A DNA stretch of 6,623 nucleotides, taken from Holophagaceae bacterium (GTDB lineage Bacteria > Acidobacteriota > Holophagae > Holophagales > Holophagaceae). Position numbers and translations under genes: made by a program. The notes below the pieces were generated by a model that saw only the letters and a list, made by a program, of their open reading frames with translations, did no database searches and had not been told where the DNA came from. The DNA lies in assembly GCA_003538615.1 (NCBI GenBank), contig DPRT01000050.1, positions 1 through 6,623 on the forward strand, given 5' to 3'. Below, in pieces: positions 3,683 to 6,623 of the stretch (its first letter is position 1; each line of letters starts with the position of its first letter).

Positions 3683-6623
3683 TACACCAGAGCCTCGGCC
3701 TCCCGGAGTTGCACACTCACCAGGCGCGAACAGCCCGCCTCTTCCATGGTCACGCCGTAGAGGGTGTCCGCGGCCACCATGGTGGGCTTCTGGTGGGTGA
3801 TGACGATGAACTGCGTGTCGGCCTTCATCTTCTGCACCATGGCGGCGAAGCGGCTCACGTTGGCCTCGTCCAGGGGCGCGTCCACCTCGTCCAGCACGCA
3901 GAAGGGGCTGGGCTTGAAGTGGAAGATGGCGAAGAGCAGCGAAATGGCGGTGAGCGCCTTCTCGCCGCCGCTCAGCAGCGTGAGGGCCTTGGCGCTTTTG
4001 CCCGGAGGCTGGGCCGTGATCTCGATGCCGCACTCCAGCAGGTTCTTGGGATCCTCCAGGCTCAGGTGGGCGTTGCCGCCCCCGAAGGCTTCGCGGAAGA
4101 CCTCCTGGAACCGGCTGTTCACGAAATCGAAGGCTTCCCGGAATCGCTCCTCGCTGGTGGCGTTGATCTCCTGGATGGTGGATTCCAGGTTGCCGATGGC
4201 GGTGGTGACGTCGGCCCGCTGCTCGTTCATGAAGGCCAGCCGCGTTTCCGCCTCCTCCAGCTCCTGGATGGCCAGGGGGTTCACGCCGCCCAGCTCCATC
4301 CGGCGGCCCTGAAGCTCGTTCAGGCGGGTCTGGTGGACCAGTTCGCCCTCGGACCAGGCCTCGCGCTCTTCATCGCTGATGCCCGCCAGGAAGGCCGGCA
4401 CATCCTGGCCCAGGGCCAGCTCCACTTCCTTGGACAGGGCCTCCTGGCTGCCCTGCACCTGGGCGCCGTGGATGAGCACCTCCTGGTGCTGCGCCCGGGC
4501 ATTTTCCAGGGCCCCCTGGAATTCACGGGCGGCCCGCTCCTGCACCCGCAGGGTCTCCTGCTCCAGCTCCAGCCGGGGCTGGGCCTCCTGGGCCTGGGCC
4601 TGCACGCCCTCCCGCTCCAGCAGCAACCCCTGGGATTCCGATTCCAGTTCCGCCAGACGCCGGGCGCAGGTCTCCATGCGTCCGGCCAGTTCCGCGGCCT
4701 CCCCCACCAGCCGCTGCCGCTCGGCCTCCAGATCGAACCGGCCCCGCTGGGCCAGCTGGAGGTGCCGCTCGTGGCCGTCCCGCTCCGCCCAGACCGCGTC
4801 GCGGCTGCGGGCGGCCTCCATGCGCTGATCCCGACGCCCGTCCAGGTGATGCCGGGCTTCGCGGACCTGGGCCTCGGCCTGCTGGATGGCCTCCTCCAGC
4901 GCGGTGTCGCTGGCCTCCTCGGGATGGGCCTCCAAGTCCCGGAGCTGGCCCTGCAGCCCCTTGATCTCGGCCTCGATCTGCCCCCACAGGGCATCCGCCC
5001 GCTCGCTGGCGACGCGGATCTCCGACAGCTGGGCCTGCAGCGAGGTCCGCTGGGCCTTCAGGGTGTCCGCCCGTCGCCGCAGCACCCGCAGGTCCTCGTC
5101 GATCTCCGTGGAGCGCTCCCGGGCCGCGCGGGTGTCGTCCCCCCCCCGGGCCCGCCGGGTCTCCAGATCCTCGATGCGGTCCAGCAGGGCCTCCCGGGTG
5201 CCCTTGGCCTCCTCCTGCTCCGCCCGCAGCTTCAGGGGCGAGGCCGCGGGCGCGGATACCCCCAGCTGCAGGGGGCCGAAGGGCAGGCGCACGAAAGCCG
5301 GGGAGACGAAGGCCAGGTCGGGATGGGCGAGGGCCAGGCCCGGCAGCGCCTCGTCCGGGCACCGGAAGGCGCGGTTCAGCAGGCCGCCCAGGGGACGATC
5401 CACGCCCGACCATTTCAGGTGGGCCCGCAGGGGCTCGCAGCCTTCGGGGATGGACGGGAGGGGCCCGTCCGCTTCCAGGGCCAGCAGCAGATGGCCTGGA
5501 GCCTCCGCAGCGCGGCCCGCCAGGGCTTCATCGATGGCCAGCACCTGGAGCCAGCTGCCCAGCAGCCGCTCCAGATCGGGGCGCAGCGCCTCGTCCACCG
5601 TGAGGAGGTCCACCAGGGTCTGCGGACGGGCGCCCTGCTCCCGCAGCCAGGTGAGGCCCTTCTGCAGCTCGGCCTCGCCGAAGCTCTTGGCCAGCAGGTC
5701 GGAGATCTGCCGCAGGCGGCGCTCCGCAGCGTCCAGCTCGGCCTCGGCCCGGTGATGATCCTGGGTCAGGGTGCGCTGGGCCTCCTCCAGCTGCTCGGCG
5801 CGACGGCGCTGATCGAGCGAGGCCTCCTCTGCCTGTTCGAGCTGGGAGAGCAGGCCCTCCAGGGTGCGATCCACCTGGCCCGCCTCGGTCTCAAGGCTTT
5901 CCATCCGGGGGGCGCGGACGGATTCCTCGTGGTTGAGGGTGTCCAGGCGGCCTTCCAGCTGGGCGATCTGGGTCTGGAAGGCGAGTCGCTGCTTCTGCCG
6001 GGCCACGGCCTCCTTCTGGGCCTCGGCCTTGCGTTCCCGCAGGGTCTGGAGCTCCGCCTCGGCGCGGCGGAGGCCGCCCTGGGCCAGGGCCACGACCTCT
6101 TCGACCTTGGCCAGCTCCGCTTCCTGCAGGGCGAGGCGTTCGCCAGCCTCTTTCAGCTGGACCTCCAGCGAGGTGAAGGAGTCACCGGATTCCGCCAGCC
6201 GCGCCACCAGGGCCTGGATGTGCTCCTCCAGCCGGCTGCGGTGGTCCCGGGCCTCGACCCGCCGGTCCTCCTGGAAGCTGCGTTCCTGGTCCGCCAGCTG
6301 GAGGCGCTGATCCAGCCCCAGCATGGCGCTGGCGCGCTTCGCCTGGGCCTGCTGCTGCTCGTCCACGGACAGGCGCAGGGCCTCCACTTCGGAGGCCTTT
6401 TCGGACACCTGCGCCGTGAGCTCGGCCACCCGGCGCTCCGCCTGGTCCAGATCGTCCAGGATCCGCCGCTTGGCGGCCTCCAGTTCCACGGCCTTCCCAG
6501 CGAGCAGCACGCGCTGGGTGGCCTTGATGGCTGTGTCCAGCTCCTTCGCCTTCCGGGCGCGGGCGGCCTGGCGGCGCAGCGAATCCATCTGCTTGCCCAG
6601 TTCATAGAGGATGTCATCGAGCC
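3682..6623 (-). CDS. smc: Chromosome segregation ATPase SMC (5' end outside window)
   Basis: SMC dimers, with ScpA/ScpB, form the ring-shaped bacterial condensin that compacts and separates sister chromosomes. The window holds 979 codons. Bacterial SMC is usually about 1150-1200 residues, so roughly 170-200 N-terminal residues with Walker A and the Q-loop lie beyond 6623. The frame is open upstream of the ATG at 6588 and encodes the typical end of the N-lobe (LDDILYELGKQ), so that ATG is internal. In order come the N-terminal coiled-coil arm (about 6620-5690), a compact hinge (about 5640-5250), the C-terminal arm (about 5245-4290) and the C-terminal head lobe. The head contains NPLAIQE near 4280, AQPPGKS, the ABC signature LLSGGEK (3978-3958), Walker B FCVLDEVDA (3903-3877), D-loop PLDEAN (3876-3859) and H-loop THQKPT (His at 3795-3793). 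It ends after LVSVQL. The hinge lacks the usual paired-glycine motif. scpA and scpB are not in the window. Confidence 0.96.
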   Translation of the reverse strand, partial: LDDILYELGKQMDSLRRQAARARKAKELDTAIKATQRVLLAGKAVELEAAKRRILDDLDQAERRVAELTAQVSEKASEVEALRLSVDEQQQAQAKRASAMLGLDQRLQLADQERSFQEDRRVEARDHRSRLEEHIQALVARLAESGDSFTSLEVQLKEAGERLALQEAELAKVEEVVALAQGGLRRAEAELQTLRERKAEAQKEAVARQKQRLAFQTQIAQLEGRLDTLNHEESVRAPRMESLETEAGQVDRTLEGLLSQLEQAEEASLDQRRRAEQLEEAQRTLTQDHHRAEAELDAAERRLRQISDLLAKSFGEAELQKGLTWLREQGARPQTLVDLLTVDEALRPDLERLLGSWLQVLAIDEALAGRAAEAPGHLLLALEADGPLPSIPEGCEPLRAHLKWSGVDRPLGGLLNRAFRCPDEALPGLALAHPDLAFVSPAFVRLPFGPLQLGVSAPAASPLKLRAEQEEAKGTREALLDRIEDLETRRARGGDDTRAARERSTEIDEDLRVLRRRADTLKAQRTSLQAQLSEIRVASERADALWGQIEAEIKGLQGQLRDLEAHPEEASDTALEEAIQQAEAQVREARHHLDGRRDQRMEAARSRDAVWAERDGHERHLQLAQRGRFDLEAERQRLVGEAAELAGRMETCARRLAELESESQGLLLEREGVQAQAQEAQPRLELEQETLRVQERAAREFQGALENARAQHQEVLIHGAQVQGSQEALSKEVELALGQDVPAFLAGISDEEREAWSEGELVHQTRLNELQGRRMELGGVNPLAIQELEEAETRLAFMNEQRADVTTAIGNLESTIQEINATSEERFREAFDFVNSRFQEVFREAFGGGNAHLSLEDPKNLLECGIEITAQPPGKSAKALTLLSGGEKALTAISLLFAIFHFKPSPFCVLDEVDAPLDEANVSRFAAMVQKMKADTQFIVITHQKPTMVAADTLYGVTMEEAGCSRLVSVQLREAEALV

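Noticed and set aside
3603..3800. Plus-strand 65-codon frame overlapping the smc 3' end
   Set aside because: It starts with TTG without a ribosome site, is antisense to conserved smc sequence, and is Pro/Arg-rich.
6586..6588. ATG in smc as the true start
   Set aside because: The frame continues to the window edge with conserved SMC sequence (YELGKQ before it), and a start here would remove Walker A. The gene is simply cut by the window.

Overview
The window is GC-rich bacterial chromosome carrying ordinary housekeeping genes. No mobile element, CRISPR array, RNA gene or defence cluster is visible. The protein sequences (RuvA, a glyoxylate-reductase-like dehydrogenase, a long TPR protein, SMC) fit a free-living Gram-negative. 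My impression is Acidobacteriota/Holophagae-like (Geothrix relatives), but this is only a hunch from overall sequence character.

Layout. At 1-109 the minus strand holds the first 36 codons of an unidentified gene with an apparent signal peptide, divergent from what follows. Bases 110-277 form the divergent intergenic region, with a perfect 9-bp hairpin at 201-226. A compact plus-strand operon follows: ruvA (278-865), a D-2-hydroxyacid dehydrogenase starting inside the ruvA stop codon (ATGA overlap, 862-1788), and after 28 bases a 513-residue tetratricopeptide-repeat protein (1817-3358). From the right, on the minus strand, comes the chromosome-segregation ATPase gene smc (3682-6623). It lacks its 5' end, including Walker A, because the window stops there.

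The convergent gap between the TPR gene and smc (3359-3681, 323 bases) is the most unusual part. It holds a 60-base stretch of 80% A+T in an otherwise very GC-rich window. Two exact 9-mers matching the DnaA-box consensus TTWTNCACA lie in opposite orientation on either side, with a third degenerate copy. There are also 13-nt-spaced short direct repeats and an outer pair of identical 10-mers. This looks like a replication-origin or DnaA-binding region. However, both flanking genes point towards it, the opposite of the usual layout around an origin, so the assignment stays open.

The genes do not form one pathway. RuvA serves Holliday-junction migration and SMC serves chromosome organisation. The dehydrogenase acts on small 2-keto/2-hydroxy acids, and the TPR protein is a scaffold of unknown partner. 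The SMC hinge is also atypical: the paired-glycine motif of bacterial hinges is not recognisable.
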